Positions 39,762 to 49,070 are shown, counted from the stretch's first letter. The stretch is DNA of 64,000 bases from Roseomonas marmotae (GCF_017654485.1 NZ_CP061091.1:2610501-2674500); one strand, 5' to 3'. The notes: generated by a model from the letters alone, not told the origin. Made by a program: numbers and translations.

Positions 39762-39927
39762 TCACGTAATTGTGAAAGAAGTGCTTCTACAATCAAAACA
39801 TCTTGGCTGAAAACAGCATGTGCTTCATTAAGCTTTGCACGCTAACCGTGCAGAACGGGTGTAAATCTTCCTGACATATGCGAAGCTGAAACGGAAACCT
39901 TCGACACCGCTTAATTAGGACCATCCG
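39762..39927 (+). promoter_or_regulatory. AT-rich region before the GH8 gene
   Basis: 166 bp, much richer in A/T than its surroundings, so a promoter or regulator-binding site is likely. It contains the dyad TGCACG (39836-39841) and CGTGCA (39847-39852) around CTAAC. No -35/-10 pair is convincing. Confidence 0.4.
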
Positions 39928-41019
39928 ATGGTGGGCAGGTTTACGAGGCGGGGATTGGCGGGACTGACTGCGGCAGCGGTCTGGAGCACCGCCCGCACGC
40001 CGGGTCATGCGGAGTTGCCCAGCACGAATGTCGCCACCGTGGGACGGGGGCCGTGCCTGGGCGAATGGATCGCCTTCCGCGAACGCTTCGTGGCAGCCAA
40101 TGGCCGCGTCGTGGATACCGGCAACGGCGGTATCTCCCATTCCGAGGGCCAGGGCTGGGCCATGTTGATGGCGGAAGCGCATGACGACCGCGCCACCTTC
40201 GACCGCCTCCTGACCTGGACCCAGCGGAACCTGCGCCGCTCCGGCGACTCGCTCTACGCCTGGCGCTGGGTGCCCAACCGCGTGATAGCAGTCGAGGACA
40301 CCAACAATGCCAGCGACGGCGACCTTTTCATCGCCTGGGCACTGGCCCGTGCGGCGCGCCGTTGGCAAAGGCCGGAATTGCGGCAGCTTTCCTCCGCCAT
40401 CTGCGCCGACCTGGCCCGGCTCTGCGTCCGCCAGGTGGATGGCCGCACCCTGCTGCTGCCAGCCTCCTTCGGCTTCGAGCATCGCGACGCCGTCGTCGTG
40501 AACCCATCCTACTATGTCTTTCCCGCCCTCGCCGACCTCGCCGGGACCGCTCGGTCGGGCGGCCCCTGGATGAACCTCTACGAGGATGGGCTGACGCTGC
40601 TGCGGGATGCGCGCTTCGGCCGCTGGGGCCTGCCGGCGGACTGGCTGCGCCTGTCCCGGCACGGCGGCCCCCCTTCCCCGGCGCCGGGCTGGGCGCCGCG
40701 CTTTTCCTATGACGCCATGCGCGTGCCGCTCTTCCTGGCCTGGGGAGGACTGTCACTGGAGCCCGCGGCCCGCGCCGCCGTCGATTTCTGGACCACGCCG
40801 GCCCATCCCTATCAGCCCGCCTGGACCGAGTTTTTAGGCGACAGGCCAGCCCCCTATCCGCTCGGCACGGCACATCGCGCCATCGCCCGTCTGGCGGCGG
40901 CGACCACCCCGGGGCCAGTGGCCCTGCCGGGTGTGGCGGAGGCGCAGGACTATTACGCAGCGGCGCTGACCGTCCTCTCCCATATCGCCCTGGAGGAACG
41001 GCTCCCGCTGACCAGTTGA
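39928..41019 (+). CDS. Glycoside hydrolase family 8 endoglucanase (BcsZ-like)
   Basis: 363-residue secreted or periplasmic GH8 enzyme. An N-terminal signal with twin Arg (GRFTRRGLAGLTAAAV) ends near GHAELP. The acid Glu73 lies in HSEGQGWAM and the conserved NNASDGDLFIAWAL carries Asp130/Asp132. The barrel repeats continue through YYVFPALADL and RFSYDAMRVPLFLAW, the GH8 signatures. BcsZ-type enzymes trim beta-1,4-glucan in cellulose export, but no bcsA, bcsB or bcsC is in the window. Start ATG 39928 gives the complete signal peptide. It may act on another exopolysaccharide. Confidence 0.88.
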   Translation: MVGRFTRRGLAGLTAAAVWSTARTPGHAELPSTNVATVGRGPCLGEWIAFRERFVAANGRVVDTGNGGISHSEGQGWAMLMAEAHDDRATFDRLLTWTQRNLRRSGDSLYAWRWVPNRVIAVEDTNNASDGDLFIAWALARAARRWQRPELRQLSSAICADLARLCVRQVDGRTLLLPASFGFEHRDAVVVNPSYYVFPALADLAGTARSGGPWMNLYEDGLTLLRDARFGRWGLPADWLRLSRHGGPPSPAPGWAPRFSYDAMRVPLFLAWGGLSLEPAARAAVDFWTTPAHPYQPAWTEFLGDRPAPYPLGTAHRAIARLAAATTPGPVALPGVAEAQDYYAAALTVLSHIALEERLPLTS

Positions 41020-41155
41020 GCGGAGGGCCGCGTATCACGCCCGCCTTGTGGAATGGCCGCCCCGGCGTCAAAAACCGCAGCAAAGGCTTTATCGTCAGGA
41101 TCGTAATGCCAGCCGCCGCCGACGAACGGCTCCCTCTGTCAGACATTCCGCCGCC

Positions 41156-44146
41156 ATGATTCAGCCTTGGGCGGCACGGCGTGGTGCCCGGCGAGGCTGG
41201 TTGGGCAGCACCTCTCTCTCCCGCCGCTTCGGCCCGGCCGCCCTCGGCTTGGCGGCGCTGCTTCTGGCCGGCGGTGTGACCGTGTCCCTGGCCATGGACC
41301 GCGCCGCGACAGAACGCCAGGCCCTGCGCGAGGTCGGACTGCTCGCCGATACCATGGCCGTCCAGGCCAGCGCGCTGCTGGGTGGGCTGGACCGGGCGGT
41401 GCTGGGCCTCGCGCAGCTCATGGCCAGCCAGGCACCGCCGGATGATGTCTCCCTGGCCCTCGCGACGCGGGAAAGCGCGTTACAGGACGGCGTGGTGCTG
41501 GCGGTGCTGAGGCCGGATGGCAGCATCGAATTCGCCACCGCCGCCGGGCACAGGCGGCTGGCCGGCCTCCAGCACGGCGCGGTGACAGCGGTGGCGGCGT
41601 CGCGGCAACTGACGCTGGGCACCCCACTCCGCAGTGTCAACGGGCCGGTCCTGCCATTGACGCAGCTTCTTCCCGACGACCGCGTCGTCCTGGCCCTGCT
41701 GCCGCTGCGGCTGCTGGAAGGGCTCTATGCCCAGCTGGACCTGGGCGCCGACCACATCGTCGCTCTCCTGGACCAGGATGGCCGGCTGGTGACACGCATC
41801 CCGGCCGCCCCGCCGGAGGCTGTGGGCCAGGACTTCCGAGACGCCGCCACCGTCGCCCTCGGGCCGCAGCCCCACCAGGGCTGGAACGGCCGGGTCGTCT
41901 CCCCCATCGATAACCAGCGCCGCTTCACCGCTTGGCGGCCGGTGCCGGGCTACCCTGCGGTTGTCGCCTTCGGCCGGGGCGACGACAGCGCCATGGTGCA
42001 ATGGACCCGCCGCGCCTGGATGGGCGGCAGCCTGACCCTGCTGGCCATCGCCGCCGCCGGCCTCGGCATGCTGCTGGTCGGACGCGAGGCGCGGCGCCGC
42101 CTCGATGCCCAGGCCGCCGCGACGACGCGTCTGGAACAGCTGGCGCGCGGCTCCGCCGGCATCGCCGCCGTCTCGGAATTGCCAGCCCTGCTCAGCCATG
42201 TCAGCCAATTGACGCGGGAGGCGCTGCGCGCCCCCTTCGCCTGCGTCACCCTGCATGACGGCGACCGGCAGGAACAATCCAGCAAGCAGCAGGTCATCAA
42301 TCTCGCGCCACGCCATGGACTGTCCGCCCCGATGCTGGACAGGCTGGAGCGCTGGGCCACCGACCGCGAACGTGCCGCCGAGGCGGCGCCGCGCATCTGG
42401 CCCGCCGGCGCCGACGGGCTGCCCGCCCGCGCCTGCATCGGCCTGCGGGACGAGCAGGGACAGCCCCTGGGCGCGCTATCCGTGGCCGCCGCGCCGGGCG
42501 ACGAGGCAGGCTTCCAGGCCGATGAAGAGGCGATGCTGGCGCAATTCGCCCGGCTGGCGGAGATCGCCATCCGCAACCGCGGGCTGATCGCCGCCGCCCA
42601 TCGCGCCGCCGAGGAAGCCGGCAGCGCGCGGGAGCGGGTGGAACGCCTGCTGGAGGCCGTCAGCGACGGTTTCGTGGCGCTCGACGCCAGCTGGTGCATC
42701 ACCTACGCCAATACCGCCGCGCTGCGGCTGGCCGGGCGCACGCGGGAGGAGGTCCTCAGCCAGCCCATCTGGGACCTCTACCCCGAGCTGACGGAACTGG
42801 AGGTCTTCGAAAACCTGCAGACCGTCGCCTCGCGCGGCCAGCCGCTGGAGTTTGAGCAGCACCTGGAGGCGCCGCAGCGGTGGTTCGAGGCTTATGCCTT
42901 CCCCGCCGCCGACGGCGTGGCCGTCTTCTTCCGGGAGGTGACGGAAGCCCGCCGCAACCAGTATCGGATGCGACAGAGCCAGCGGATGGAGACCGTGGGC
43001 CGGCTGGCCGGCAGTGTCGCGCACGACTTCAACAACCTCCTCACCGTCGTCGCCGGCAATGCCGAGATGCTGGAGGAGGACCTGGAGCACGACCCCGGCG
43101 CCCGCCATGCCGCCGTGCTGATCCGCGACGCGGCCGAGCGCGGCCGCACGCTTGTGCGCCAGCTTCTGGCCTTCGCCGGCCATCAGCCGGAGGTGACGCC
43201 GCGCGAGGTGGCGCCGGAGGAGCTGGTGGACCGCCTGATGCCGCTGCTGCGGCGGCTGCTCGGCGCCAAGGTGCGCCTGGATGTCCGGAAGATGCAGCAG
43301 GATCTTCCCCGCCTGCGCCTGGTTCCCGAGCAGGCCGAGAACGCCATCATCAATCTTGCCGTCAATGCCCGCGATGCCATGCCGGACGGCGGCACGCTGA
43401 CGCTGACGCTGGAGGCGGTGGAGCTGGATGCGGGGGCGCTACTGGAGGTGCCGGACGCACGGCCCGGCCGCTTCCTGCGCCTGACCGTCAGCGATACCGG
43501 AACCGGCATGACGCCGGAGGTGATGGCACACGCGCTGGAGCCCTTCTTCTCCACCAAGGGCGCCGATCATGGCGCGGGCCTGGGCCTGGTCAGCGTGAAC
43601 AGCTTCGCGCGGGAGAATCGGGGGCTCCTGCAGCTGACCAGCATCCCCGGCCAGGGCACCGATGTCGCGCTGATACTGCCCGAGGCCTGGACGCCCGAGC
43701 CGGTGCCCGAGGCCATCGAGCCTCCCCTGCCCCGTGGCGATGAAAGCGTGCTGCTGGTGGAGGACGAGGCCGCCCTGCGGCAGACCCTGGCGCGGCAGGT
43801 CTCCGCGCTGGGCTATCGGGTCACGGCGGTGGAAGGCGGCCCCCAGGCGCTGGCGGCACTGGATGACGGGCTGCGCCCGGACCTGCTGCTGTCCGACGTC
43901 ATCCTGCCCGGCGGCATCAGTGGCCCACGCCTGGCGCAATTGCTGCGGCAGCGGCTGCCGGCGATGCGTGTCCTGCTGATCTCCGGCTATGCCCTGCGTG
44001 AGATGGAGGAGGTGAACGGCATGCCGCTGCTCGCCAAGCCGCTCAACGGCGCGGTGCTGGCGCACCAGCTGAGGCAACTGCTGGATACCTCGCCCGCACA
44101 TATCACGCTGAAATTTGGGGCGGAGCACACGCAGGGGTTGGTGTAA
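41156..44146 (+). CDS. Hybrid sensor histidine kinase
   Basis: 996-residue membrane kinase. TM1 at about 29-50, a periplasmic Cache-like sensor (about 55-285), TM2 at about 288-307, GAF domain (about 335-480), PAS domain (about 495-605), HisKA with His623 in GSVAHDFNNLLTVVAGN, HATPase (N-box NAIINLAVNARDAM, G-box VSDTGTGMTPEV), and a C-terminal receiver with Asp914 in LLLSDVILPGG. The layout is that of blue-light/nitrogen-type hybrid kinases with HDFNNLL. ATG 41156 is the likely start; upstream codons of the frame have no family match. The next two genes encode a response regulator and an HD-GYP protein, a likely signalling unit. Confidence 0.9.
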   Translation: MIQPWAARRGARRGWLGSTSLSRRFGPAALGLAALLLAGGVTVSLAMDRAATERQALREVGLLADTMAVQASALLGGLDRAVLGLAQLMASQAPPDDVSLALATRESALQDGVVLAVLRPDGSIEFATAAGHRRLAGLQHGAVTAVAASRQLTLGTPLRSVNGPVLPLTQLLPDDRVVLALLPLRLLEGLYAQLDLGADHIVALLDQDGRLVTRIPAAPPEAVGQDFRDAATVALGPQPHQGWNGRVVSPIDNQRRFTAWRPVPGYPAVVAFGRGDDSAMVQWTRRAWMGGSLTLLAIAAAGLGMLLVGREARRRLDAQAAATTRLEQLARGSAGIAAVSELPALLSHVSQLTREALRAPFACVTLHDGDRQEQSSKQQVINLAPRHGLSAPMLDRLERWATDRERAAEAAPRIWPAGADGLPARACIGLRDEQGQPLGALSVAAAPGDEAGFQADEEAMLAQFARLAEIAIRNRGLIAAAHRAAEEAGSARERVERLLEAVSDGFVALDASWCITYANTAALRLAGRTREEVLSQPIWDLYPELTELEVFENLQTVASRGQPLEFEQHLEAPQRWFEAYAFPAADGVAVFFREVTEARRNQYRMRQSQRMETVGRLAGSVAHDFNNLLTVVAGNAEMLEEDLEHDPGARHAAVLIRDAAERGRTLVRQLLAFAGHQPEVTPREVAPEELVDRLMPLLRRLLGAKVRLDVRKMQQDLPRLRLVPEQAENAIINLAVNARDAMPDGGTLTLTLEAVELDAGALLEVPDARPGRFLRLTVSDTGTGMTPEVMAHALEPFFSTKGADHGAGLGLVSVNSFARENRGLLQLTSIPGQGTDVALILPEAWTPEPVPEAIEPPLPRGDESVLLVEDEAALRQTLARQVSALGYRVTAVEGGPQALAALDDGLRPDLLLSDVILPGGISGPRLAQLLRQRLPAMRVLLISGYALREMEEVNGMPLLAKPLNGAVLAHQLRQLLDTSPAHITLKFGAEHTQGLV

Positions 44147-44173
44147 CCGCGCAGCTTCGCTATCATTTCCTTC

Positions 44174-44929
44174 ATGGACACCCTGTCCGCACCTTCGGCA
44201 GCCATGCCCCTGCCGTCCCAGGATCATCTCCCGGGCCAGGCGGGCGGGAGAACCGCTTTGCTGCTCGTCGAGGACGACCAAGCCCTGGCCGAGACCCTCG
44301 GCCGTGCGCTGGAGCGGGATGGCTTCTCCGTGCAGATCGCCGGCAGCATGAGCGCCGCCCGCGCCGTCGGCCTCTCCAGCGCCCGCGTCGTTCTGATCGA
44401 CCTCGAACTGCCGGACGGCAATGGCCTGAACATGGTCCGGGAGCTGGCCGGCCGCCGGGACCGCGGCATCGTCATCCTCAGCGGCCGGGACTCGGAGGTC
44501 GACCGCGTGCTGGGCCTGGAGCTTGGCGCGGATGACTTCCTGACCAAGCCTTTCTCGATGCGGGAAATGACCGCCCGTGTCCGCGCCGTCCTGCGCCGGC
44601 TGGATGAACCGGAGCAGACCGGCGGCGAGTTGCTGGAAGCCGCCGGCGTGGTGCTGGACCCCAATCGCCAGCGCCTGCTGGGGCGGGATGGCGTGGAACG
44701 CCGCCTGACGGGGGCCGAGGCCGGGCTGCTGAGCATCATGCTCCAGGCGCCGGACCGGGTGGCAGACCGCGAGATCGTGGCCCAGCAGGTACTGGGCTAT
44801 GCCCTGCAACCGCAGCAGCGCGGCGTGGACCAGTTCGCTTCCTCCCTGCGGCAGAAGCTGCAACAGGTCTCCGGCGGACGCATCCAGATCACCGCGGTGC
44901 GCGGGCGCGGCTATCGCCTGGTATGGTAA
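44174..44929 (+). CDS. OmpR-family response regulator
   Basis: 251 residues. A 25-residue disordered head precedes the receiver (about 27-142) with LLVEDDQAL, phospho-acceptor Asp76 in VVLIDLELPDG and Lys in DDFLTKPFS. A winged helix (about 150-250) has LTGAEAGLLSIMLQAPDRVADRE, DQFASSLRQKLQQ and the AVRGRGYRL end. The divergence in the DNA-binding half from PhoB/OmpR is notable, but the wing is complete. It is 27 bp after the hybrid kinase and overlaps the HD-GYP gene (TAATG). Confidence 0.9.
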   Translation: MDTLSAPSAAMPLPSQDHLPGQAGGRTALLLVEDDQALAETLGRALERDGFSVQIAGSMSAARAVGLSSARVVLIDLELPDGNGLNMVRELAGRRDRGIVILSGRDSEVDRVLGLELGADDFLTKPFSMREMTARVRAVLRRLDEPEQTGGELLEAAGVVLDPNRQRLLGRDGVERRLTGAEAGLLSIMLQAPDRVADREIVAQQVLGYALQPQQRGVDQFASSLRQKLQQVSGGRIQITAVRGRGYRLVW

Positions 44930-45678
44930 TGTCGGCCACCGTTCCCTATCCGACCCTGGAACGGATACCGCAGACCGACATCCCCGCTTCGGTCGCCGAT
45001 AGCGATCTCTCCCGCCAGAGTCTCCGGCTCCTGGCGGCATTGCGCCGGCACCACGCGCCCAGCGCCGATCACTCCATTCGCGTCGCCACCGTGCTGCTGG
45101 CCATGTCCAGTTGCGCCGGCACGACGCTGGGGGACCCGGCGCTGATCGTGGCGACGGGGTTGATGCACGACCTCGGCAAGCTTTTCCTGCCGGCTTCGCT
45201 GCTCAGCGCGCCCCGTGGCCTGAGCCGGCCGGAACTGGAAGCCATCCGCGCCCATCCGGTGACGGGCGCCGAGACCCTGGCCGCGCTCCGGTTCCCGGAG
45301 GAGGTGATCCTCGTCGCGCGGGATCATCATGAGCGCTGGAACGGCGGCGGCTATCCCAGCGGCCGGCCGGGCAAGATGCTCTCGCCGCTAGCGCGCGCCG
45401 TCTCCGTGGCGGATGCCTTCGTCGCCATGATCGAGCCGGGCCGCGCCTATCGTCCGCGCCTGACGGTGGCCGAAGCCCTAGCCGAGGTGGAAGCCTGCTC
45501 CGGCACCCAGTTCGACCCCCGTTTCGCCCAGTTGCTGGTGCAGGGCCTGGGTCCTGCCTTCCGCCAGGAGCTGGGGCTGGATGCCGCCCCCGGCCGCTGG
45601 AAGCCCCGCGCGGGAGAGGGATTGCTGCTGTCCCACCGCCTGGAACACGCGCTGCGGCTGCCACCCTGCCCCTGGTAG
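44929..45678 (+). CDS. HD-GYP domain protein (cyclic-di-GMP phosphodiesterase type)
   Basis: 249 residues. The HD-GYP domain covers about residues 25-190: [46 protein letters not shown] and [13 protein letters not shown]. So the HD pair, the HP, the HHE and the GYP are all there; the later DxxDA motif is degenerate (VADAFVAM). Such proteins hydrolyse c-di-GMP. It has no receiver of its own; translational overlap with the regulator gene suggests they act together. ATG 44929 overlaps the previous stop; ATG 44923 is an alternative. Confidence 0.85.
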   Translation: MSATVPYPTLERIPQTDIPASVADSDLSRQSLRLLAALRRHHAPSADHSIRVATVLLAMSSCAGTTLGDPALIVATGLMHDLGKLFLPASLLSAPRGLSRPELEAIRAHPVTGAETLAALRFPEEVILVARDHHERWNGGGYPSGRPGKMLSPLARAVSVADAFVAMIEPGRAYRPRLTVAEALAEVEACSGTQFDPRFAQLLVQGLGPAFRQELGLDAAPGRWKPRAGEGLLLSHRLEHALRLPPCPW

Positions 45679-45701
45679 GCGGTGCGCGACTTGCCTGCGC
45701 C

Positions 45702-45717
45702 CCTGCGGCGCCGCAGG
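45702..45717. repeat. 16-bp perfect palindrome
   Basis: CCTGCGGCGCCGCAGG, an uninterrupted dyad 24 bp after the HD-GYP stop and 36 bp before the SDR start. It can be a terminator hairpin for the signalling genes or an operator for the SDR; no T tract follows. Confidence 0.55.
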
Positions 45718-45752
45718 TTGTCGCGGGAACCGCCATAGGGAGACAGAACCAC

Positions 45753-46508
45753 ATGACTGAAAGCAAGATCGCCGTCGTCACGGGCGCCGGCAGCGGCATC
45801 GGCCGCGCCGCCGCGCTGGCGCTGCTGGGCGCGGGCTGGAGCGTCGCGCTGGCCGGCCGCCGGGCCGATGCCTTGCAGGCCACCATCGAGGCCGCCGGGC
45901 CGGACGGTGCCCGCTGCCTGGCCGTGCCGACCGATGTGGGCGACCCTGCCTCGGTCGATGCATTGTTCCGGGCCGTGCAGCAGAAGTGGGGCCGCTGCGA
46001 CCTGCTCTTCAACAATGCGGGCCGTGGCAGCCCCGCCGTGGATTTCGACGAGATCGCGCTGGAGGACTGGTTCGGCACCGTGGCCGCCAACCTGAACGGC
46101 GCCTTCCTCTGCGCCCAGGCGGCCTATCGCATGATGAAGCACCAGAACCCGCGCGGCGGCCGCATCATCAACAACGGCTCCATCAGCGCCCATGCGCCGC
46201 GGCCCTTCTCGGCGCCCTATACGGCGACCAAGCATGCCATCACCGGCCTGACCAAGTCGCTGAGCCTGGACGGCCGCCAGTGGGACATCGCCTGCGGCCA
46301 GATCGACGTCGGCAATGCCGCCACCGAGATGACGGAGCGCATGTCCAAGGGCGTGCCGCAGGCCAATGGCACGATGATGGTGGAGCCGCGCATGAATGTG
46401 CGCCATGTCGGTGAGGCCGTGCTGCACATGGCCTCCCTGCCGCTGGACGCCAATGTGCAGTTCATGACGATCATGGCGACCCAGATGCCCTTCGTGGGCC
46501 GCGGCTGA
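45753..46508 (+). CDS. Short-chain dehydrogenase/reductase
   Basis: 251-residue classical SDR. Cofactor motif [12 protein letters not shown] (residues 10-21) with RRADAL after strand 2, which favours NADP(H). NNAG at 87-90, catalytic tetrad Asn113, Ser143, Tyr156, Lys160 ([19 protein letters not shown]). Substrate unknown. The ATG has AGGGAGA in front. It is followed by a GC-rich hairpin-like stretch and no further gene of the same unit. Confidence 0.9.
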   Translation: MTESKIAVVTGAGSGIGRAAALALLGAGWSVALAGRRADALQATIEAAGPDGARCLAVPTDVGDPASVDALFRAVQQKWGRCDLLFNNAGRGSPAVDFDEIALEDWFGTVAANLNGAFLCAQAAYRMMKHQNPRGGRIINNGSISAHAPRPFSAPYTATKHAITGLTKSLSLDGRQWDIACGQIDVGNAATEMTERMSKGVPQANGTMMVEPRMNVRHVGEAVLHMASLPLDANVQFMTIMATQMPFVGRG

Positions 46509-46796
46509 GAGCGGGGAACGGGGGGGCGCGGGAGCCGCTCCCCCCGGCATCAGGGGAATTGGGGCAGGCAAGACAGGCACTGCCCCATTCCTGACGCCTG
46601 AAGATCCCGCAGCCAGGCCACATGGAGCTATGCCTGGGACAGGCTTGGTAACCCAAGCTGAAGCGGAGCAGCAAAAACTACAACTTAGCAGATTTATAAT
46701 ATTTTCCATCGTCTCAGATGAAAACGCAAGCGGGTTCCAAGCATTACCCTGGCACATCCGGCGCTTCTATTCGCCGGCAAGAACAGGGAGACCAGT
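46509..46796 (+). promoter_or_regulatory. Intergenic region with TATAAT and a dyad
   Basis: 288 bp without a gene. It holds an AT-rich stretch with TATAAT at 46695-46700, though no good -35 lies 17 bp upstream, and an inverted repeat GCTTGG-TAAC-CCAAGC at 46643-46658 that covers the place of a regulator site. A promoter for the next gene is likely here. Confidence 0.45.
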
Positions 46797-47246
46797 ATGC
46801 GAGCCAGCACGACGACCATTGCACTTGCCGCCGCCCTTCTCGTCGCCCCGGCTGCCATGGCGCAGTCTCAACAGGGCACGACGGGCGCCGCGCCAAGCCA
46901 GGGCACCATGGCCCCGGCCACTCCCGGCACTGGCACAGGCACCACCACCGCGCCCGGCATGAACCCGCCGGCCACCGGCACGCCGATGGGCACGACCAAT
47001 AATACCGGCGCCACCGGCAGCGACAGCCGCCCGCCGACCACGACGACCCCCGCCGCCGGCGCCAACAGCTTCACCGAGAGCCAGGCGCGCCGCCGCATCG
47101 AGGAAGCCGGCTACACCGATGTGAAGGAGCTGCGGAAGGACGACCAGGGCGTGTGGCGCGGCCGCGCCATGCGTAACGGCACGGAGGCCAGTGTCGGCCT
47201 CGATTTCCAGGGCAAGGTGGTCACCGGGGATAGCGCGGCGCGCTGA
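46797..47246 (+). CDS. Secreted protein with PepSY-like C-terminal domain
   Basis: 149 residues. Signal peptide 1-22 ending AAMAQ. Residues about 24-88 are a Thr/Gly/Pro-rich linker (GTGTGTTTAPG, PPTTTTPAAG). Residues 90-149 form a small alpha/beta unit, FTESQARRRIEEAGYTDVKELRKDDQ and GLDFQGKVV visible in outline, resembling PepSY-type periplasmic domains. The start ATG 46797 has GGGAG 6-7 nt upstream. It precedes a stress-type gene by 50 bp and may share its transcript. Confidence 0.7.
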   Translation: MRASTTTIALAAALLVAPAAMAQSQQGTTGAAPSQGTMAPATPGTGTGTTTAPGMNPPATGTPMGTTNNTGATGSDSRPPTTTTPAAGANSFTESQARRRIEEAGYTDVKELRKDDQGVWRGRAMRNGTEASVGLDFQGKVVTGDSAAR

Positions 47247-47296
47247 GGCGCGCCCGCTCCGCCACCCGCGACCCCTTTCAGAAAAGGCAGAACTCC

Positions 47297-47956
47297 ATGC
47301 AGGACAAGATCATCACCCGGATGTTCGACACCCGCGAGCACGCGCTCGCCGCGGTGCGCGATCTGGAAGCGGCTGGCTTCTCACATGACGATCTCGGCAT
47401 CGTCGCGAGCAATGCCGACAACACCGGCCTGACGGATACGACCGCCACGCATCACGACGCGGCCGACAAGACCACGTCCGGCACCGGCATCGGCGCCACG
47501 CTGGGCACCCTGGTCGGCGGCGGCGCTGGCCTAGCGGCCGGCCTGGGTGCCATCGCCATCCCCGGCATCGGCCCAATCGTCGCGGCCGGCGCGCTGGTGG
47601 CGGCGCTGACCGGCGCGGGTGCCGGCGCGCTGGCGGGAGGCCTGGTGGGCAGCCTGACCGGCCTCGGCGTCAGCGAGGCCGATGCCCCCATCTATGCCGA
47701 AGGCGTGCGCCGGGGTGGCAGCCTGGTGACGGTGCGGACCAATGATGCCCGCGCGGCGGAAGCCGAGAGCATCCTGGCGCGGCACAACCCGGTCGATATC
47801 CGCAACCGCGAGGCCGATTACCGCGCCAGCGGCTGGGATGGCTACAAGGATGACGTGGCGACGGACCGCGACAGCGTGACCCGTAACCCCACTCCTGTCG
47901 CCGGCTCCATCAGCGACCCGCTGGCGCCGGGCGGCATCCCGCATCCGCGCGTCTGA
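47297..47956 (+). CDS. General-stress (YflT/GSP17M-type) protein with glycine zipper
   Basis: 219 residues. The N-terminal part (MFDTREHALAAVRDLEAAGF, then DLGIVASN) matches the heat-induced stress protein YflT / GSP17M domain. A central glycine/alanine zipper (about residues 55-130, VGGGAGLAAGLGAIAIPG, GAGAGALAGGLVG) is hydrophobic and probably membrane-inserting. A second alpha/beta piece follows (GVRRGGSLVTVRT, AEAESILARH). A polar tail ends it. No enzyme motif. It shares direction with the previous gene and ends at a strong terminator. Confidence 0.8.
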   Translation: MQDKIITRMFDTREHALAAVRDLEAAGFSHDDLGIVASNADNTGLTDTTATHHDAADKTTSGTGIGATLGTLVGGGAGLAAGLGAIAIPGIGPIVAAGALVAALTGAGAGALAGGLVGSLTGLGVSEADAPIYAEGVRRGGSLVTVRTNDARAAEAESILARHNPVDIRNREADYRASGWDGYKDDVATDRDSVTRNPTPVAGSISDPLAPGGIPHPRV

Positions 47957-47993
47957 CGGTCCGGCGGCATCCCGCCGCCGCCCCTGAAACAGG

Positions 47994-48021
47994 AAAGCCC
48001 CGGACCAGTGCCGGGGCTTTT
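47994..48021. terminator. Bidirectional rho-independent terminator
   Basis: Perfect 10-bp stem AAAGCCCCGG (47994-48003) and CCGGGGCTTT (48011-48020) with a 7-nt loop and a T run after it, between the convergent stress-protein gene and ispB. Confidence 0.9.
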
Positions 48022-48050
48022 CATGTGTGGACCGGTATCGCCGTCCCGGG

Positions 48051-49070
48051 CTACCGCGCGCGGGCGATGCAGAATTCCACCACTGCCGCCAGCGCGCGCT
48101 TCTCCGCATTGTCGGGGAAGTCCCGTAGCGCGGCGATGGCCGTGGCGCCGTATTCCCGCGCGCGGGCGATGGTATCAGCCAGAGCGTCATGCTTCTCCAT
48201 CAGGGAGAGGGCGTGCCGGAGATCCGCTTCCTCCTCCTGCTGACGCTCCTCCAGCACGCGGCGCCAGAAGGTCTTCTCCTCCGCATCGCCGCGCTGAAAG
48301 GCCAGCAGCACCGGCAGGGTGATCTTGCCCTCGCGGAAGTCGTCGCCCACCGTCTTGCCCAGCGTCGCCTGCTCGGCCGAATAATCCAGCGCGTCATCCA
48401 CCAGCTGGAAGGCGATGCCGAGGTTGCGGCCGTAGCTGTCCAGCGCCTCGGCCTCGCATTGCGGGCGGTCGGCCACCACGGCGCCGACGCGCGTGGCGGC
48501 GGCGAAGAGCGCGGCGGTCTTACCCTCGATCACGTCCAGATACTGCGCCTCGGTCGAGGCGGTGTCGTTCTGGATGACCAGCTGCAGCACCTCGCCCTCG
48601 GCGATGGTGGCGGAGGCACCGCAGAGGATGCGGAGCACCTCCAGGGAGCCGTCCTCCACCATCAGCTCGAAGCTGCGGGCGAACAGGAAATCGCCCACCA
48701 GCACGCTGGCCTGGTTGCCGAAGACGGCATTGGCGCTGGCCCGCCCGCGCCGCAGGTCGCTCTCATCCACCACGTCGTCATGCAGCAGCGTGGCGGTATG
48801 GATGAACTCGACGCAGGCGGCGAGCCGCACATGCCGGTCGCCGCGATAGCCGCACATCCGTGCCGCCGCCAGCGTCAGCAAGGGCCGCAGGCGTTTGCCG
48901 CCGGCCGCGATCAGATGCGCGGCCAGTTGCGGGATCAGCTGCACCGGGCTCTGCATCCGCGCCAGGATCTGCCGGTTGCAGGCATCCAGATCCTCCCGCA
49001 CCAGGGCGACCAGTGCGGTCAGCGCATCCTCCCCGGTGGTGGACGGGGCTTGTACGGCGGGGGAACTCAC
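48051..49070 (-). CDS. ispB: All-trans polyprenyl diphosphate synthase (octaprenyl/decaprenyl type)
   Basis: 339-residue trans-prenyltransferase that makes the side chain of ubiquinone. First Asp-rich motif in TATLLHDDVVDESDLRRG, second in FQLVDDALDYSAEQATLGK, and GGKRLRPLLTLAAA near the start: the standard landmarks. Asp-rich motif 1 has no bulky residue evidence that fixes chain length, so 8 or 10 units cannot be told apart; alphaproteobacteria mostly use decaprenyl. GTG 49070 with GAGG about 10 nt upstream is a better start than the far upstream codons, which read over the promoter region shared with the divergent methyltransferase gene. Confidence 0.93.
   Translation of the reverse strand: MSSPAVQAPSTTGEDALTALVALVREDLDACNRQILARMQSPVQLIPQLAAHLIAAGGKRLRPLLTLAAARMCGYRGDRHVRLAACVEFIHTATLLHDDVVDESDLRRGRASANAVFGNQASVLVGDFLFARSFELMVEDGSLEVLRILCGASATIAEGEVLQLVIQNDTASTEAQYLDVIEGKTAALFAAATRVGAVVADRPQCEAEALDSYGRNLGIAFQLVDDALDYSAEQATLGKTVGDDFREGKITLPVLLAFQRGDAEEKTFWRRVLEERQQEEEADLRHALSLMEKHDALADTIARAREYGATAIAALRDFPDNAEKRALAAVVEFCIARAR

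Noticed and set aside
39762..39780. A CRP site at TCACGTAATTGTGA
   Set aside because: The half sites are in the inverse orientation to TGTGA-N6-TCACA.
46514..46538. GGAAC-N16-CGCT as a third EcfG promoter
   Set aside because: One mismatch in the -10 within a G-run, and about 260 bp from the next start codon; a chance match is likely.
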